DNA of 53,328 nt from Rhodospirillaceae bacterium. Its GTDB lineage: Bacteria > Pseudomonadota > Alphaproteobacteria > UBA8366. The translations under genes were made by a program, and so were the position numbers. Every line of letters starts with the position of its first letter. The first letter of the stretch is position 1. This document shows, in pieces, positions 51,613 to 53,328 of this stretch. The stretch lies in the NCBI GenBank assembly GCA_002724395.1, contig PBOR01000059.1, positions 1-53,328 of the forward strand, in the 5' to 3' direction. The notes under the pieces are model-generated. The model had not been told where the DNA came from. It saw only the letters and a program-made list of their open reading frames with translations, and searched no databases.

Positions 51613-52419
51613 ATGGCTGCTCGTTCTCCCCTTATAAATGTAATGGTGAAGGCGGCTGAAAAAGCCGGTCGTGCGCTTATTCGTGATTTCGGCGAGGTCG
51701 AACATTTGCAGGTCAGCCGCAAAGGCCCCGCAGATTTTGTTTCCAATGCTGATACTAAATCCGAACGTATATGTTACTACGAATTGGCGAAAGCGCGACC
51801 GGAATATAGTTTTCTTATGGAAGAAGGTGGGCGTATTGAGGGAAAGGATCAGAGCAACGTTTGGATTGTAGATCCGTTGGATGGCACTACAAATTTTCTT
51901 CATGGGTTGCCACATTTTGCAGTATCGATTGGCTTGCAAAGAGAGGGAGAGCCTTATGCTGGCGTAATTTTCGATCCAATCAAAGATGAGCTCTTTTGGG
52001 CCGAAAGAAACGTGGGAGCCTATCTCGGAGACCAACGTATTAGGGTTTCAGCGCGTCAGCAGTTGAGTGAATCTTTGCTAGCGACTGGTATTCCGTTCCA
52101 ATTACATGTAGGCACTGACACAAGTAAAAAATTCATGGGCCAACTCGAATCGCTCATGGAAAAGCTGGCTGGCATAAGGCGTTATGGCTCCGCGGCGCTC
52201 GATCTCGCTTATGTAGCAGCTGGTCGATATGAAGGCTTTTGGGAAAACGGGCTTAGTTCTTGGGATGTAGCTGCCGGAGTGGTGCTCGTTCGTGAAGCGG
52301 GTGGATTTGTGAACGAAATCAACGGTAAACGCTATATATTAGGGGCGCCGGATATTCTGGCTTCTAATGCGCTACTGCAAGGGACGTTGAATAAGATTCT
52401 TAGTGAGGCAAATTCTTGA
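51613..52419 (+). CDS. suhB: Inositol monophosphatase family protein (SuhB-like)
   Basis: A 268-residue Mg-dependent phosphatase. Metal motifs are complete: FLMEEGGRIEG with Glu, WIVDPLDGTTNFLHGLPHF with two Asp, and SSWDVAAGVVLVREAGG near the C-terminus. It may dephosphorylate inositol phosphate or act in ribosomal RNA processing like SuhB. Cotranscribed with efp. The start follows GGCCGGCC and has no strong ribosome binding site; coupling to efp is likely. Confidence 0.9.
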   Translation: MAARSPLINVMVKAAEKAGRALIRDFGEVEHLQVSRKGPADFVSNADTKSERICYYELAKARPEYSFLMEEGGRIEGKDQSNVWIVDPLDGTTNFLHGLPHFAVSIGLQREGEPYAGVIFDPIKDELFWAERNVGAYLGDQRIRVSARQQLSESLLATGIPFQLHVGTDTSKKFMGQLESLMEKLAGIRRYGSAALDLAYVAAGRYEGFWENGLSSWDVAAGVVLVREAGGFVNEINGKRYILGAPDILASNALLQGTLNKILSEANS

Positions 52420-52571
52420 GTGCAAAGTTAAATTTTCGCTTTCTGGTGGTTGTCTGAGGGTATTTAGCTAGGGTAAGCTCATTCTTGTGAGAGGGTAGTT
52501 TTGCATTTAATCAAATTCGGGCTGCTAGGGTGGAATAGTTGTCGGGTGCACCTATTAGTAAGTTGGGCTAA

Positions 52572-53328
52572 ATGAACCATCCAAACCTCAATACAGTTAA
52601 AAATGTTATCCAGACATGTATAGTATATTGTCGACTATTTTTATGTTTTGTGGTCTCCGGTTATTTGATTCTTTTCTCAATTATGGACGCAGCTGCACAA
52701 TATTCTATTTCACCCAATGTCATTGTTGATGAGTCTGTTTTGGATGAGCTGGGGCCACAGCCTAATCTGCCAGGTATGATGCGCGAAGGTGACAATTACT
52801 ATCGTTCGCCGCCGCATTATTCGGGGCCTGGCTATAGACAAGGCGCACCCAAGCGACTATTGCCTGCCCCTCGCAACATGCCTCAATCTCAGGTGACGGC
52901 GCCGCGTCAACTTTTGCGGCTAGCACCCTCTTCACGCGCTAAACTCCGTCAAAGTGTAGTGCCCCGACGGAAAATGGCAAAGGGGCCGGGTGTATTAGGT
53001 CAGATTAAACAAAGTGAAGTAGATAATTTGGGGCGGAGCCCTGCTCCACCACCAACTACTCCCACTATCGTCAGGAAGGAGGCCGCACCACCACCCCGGG
53101 TTCCGGTGCCATTGGTTTCCAAGGCGGATCGGTCGAGTCTGATCGTTCCGGCTTTACCAAATTCTGTTGAGCCGCCTTCTAAAACACCGCAAGTGGTTGT
53201 CCCGCCAACTACGGCATCGGGAGCGCGTGTTCCGCCGCTACCGGCTATTTCTCCGCCGGCCACACCTAAAGTGACCGTACCACCTGCACCGGCTATTTCT
53301 CCGCCGGCCACACCTAAAGTGACCGTGC
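52572..53328 (+). CDS. Proline-rich exported protein, 3' truncated by the window end
   Basis: A partial reading frame with no stop before the end of the window, so it is missed by closed-frame calling. It starts MNHPNLNTVKNVIQ, has one hydrophobic segment (LFLCFVVSGYLILFSIMDAAA) that looks like a signal peptide or anchor, then a Pro/Val/Thr-rich region of low complexity. The end holds two copies of a 16-residue, 48-bp tandem unit (VPPLPAISPPATPKVT, then VPPAPAISPPATPKVT). Alphaproteobacterial outer-membrane OmpA-type proteins often have such linkers before their peptidoglycan-binding domain; the domain itself lies outside the window, so this is inference. Confidence 0.65.
   Translation, partial: MNHPNLNTVKNVIQTCIVYCRLFLCFVVSGYLILFSIMDAAAQYSISPNVIVDESVLDELGPQPNLPGMMREGDNYYRSPPHYSGPGYRQGAPKRLLPAPRNMPQSQVTAPRQLLRLAPSSRAKLRQSVVPRRKMAKGPGVLGQIKQSEVDNLGRSPAPPPTTPTIVRKEAAPPPRVPVPLVSKADRSSLIVPALPNSVEPPSKTPQVVVPPTTASGARVPPLPAISPPATPKVTVPPAPAISPPATPKVTV
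53229..53328 (+). repeat. 48-bp in-frame tandem repeat
   Basis: Unit 1 at 53229-53276 and unit 2 at 53277-53324, almost identical with differences only in the third to fourth codons; further copies may follow beyond the window. The frame is preserved and encodes a 16-residue unit. Confidence 0.8.

Noticed and set aside
53000..53311. Gly/Ala/Thr-rich reading frame on the minus strand
   Set aside because: It is the complement of the proline-rich repeat region; GG-rich codons opposite CC-rich ones produce a long open frame, and no start signal supports it.
1..53328. CRISPR array, prophage, transposon or integron
   Set aside because: I found no regularly spaced direct repeats, transposase, integrase, phage structural gene or terminal inverted repeats; the only tandem repeat is the coding 48-bp unit at the right edge.

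Overview
The window looks like a chromosomal segment of an alphaproteobacterium, probably a free-living and perhaps marine member near Rhodospirillales. Evidence is a DUF1491 gene, a 41-residue C-minus ribosomal protein L36, an ArsR-ArsI-aquaporin arsenical operon, a DgcN-DgcA pair, glycolate oxidase GlcDEF, and many TauD-type dioxygenases and CoA enzymes. Base composition is moderate by eye. I see no phage, transposase, integrase or CRISPR array. All assignments come from reading protein motifs; no database search was possible.

Layout. 1-2.1 kb: DUF1491 and methylmalonate-semialdehyde dehydrogenase. 2.1-6.6 kb (minus strand): UgpQ and TerC, then, beyond a strong hairpin, a catabolic block of BadI/MenB-like hydratase, bicupin, cupin and TauD. 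6.7-10.3 kb: gamma-glutamyltransferase, MtnA and an exported cyclophilin. 10.4-15.9 kb: a surface-glycan/lipid block with a flippase-like membrane protein, a fused methyltransferase-glycosyltransferase, a methyltransferase, Gmd and Fcl (GDP-L-fucose). 16.3-19.6 kb: a tightly coupled operon of dialkylglycine-decarboxylase-like PLP enzyme, DgcN and DgcA. 19.6-21.1 kb: lytic transglycosylase, tRNA-Val(GAC) and cold-shock protein. 21.4-23.0 kb: arsR-arsI-aquaporin. 23-32.3 kb: two related class V aminotransferase-fold enzymes around PrpF and an acyl-CoA carboxylase beta subunit, then two EamA exporters and a ThDP enzyme. 32.4-37.9 kb: SGNH protein, S41 protease, SpmA-SpmB fusion and a family III CoA-transferase. 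38.3-42.6 kb: L36 and GlcDEF. 43-45.4 kb: FkbM-like methyltransferase and two HpcH/HpaI aldolases. 45.8-47.4 kb: GST-like protein and TrhO. 47.6-52.4 kb: three consecutive TauD-like dioxygenases, ThiE, EF-P and SuhB. The window ends inside a proline-rich exported protein with 48-bp repeats.

How the genes fit together. The recurrent theme is small-molecule scavenging by adjacent paralogous enzymes: cupins, EamA exporters, class V PLP enzymes, HpcH aldolases and TauD oxygenases each occur two to four times. The parts most likely to hold something not fully described are the PLP enzyme-DgcN-DgcA operon, the hydratase-bicupin-cupin-TauD block, the TauD triplet, the fused methyltransferase-glycosyltransferase block, the minimal organoarsenical operon with an apparently leaderless arsR, and a hairpin-plus-box intergenic element seen twice.
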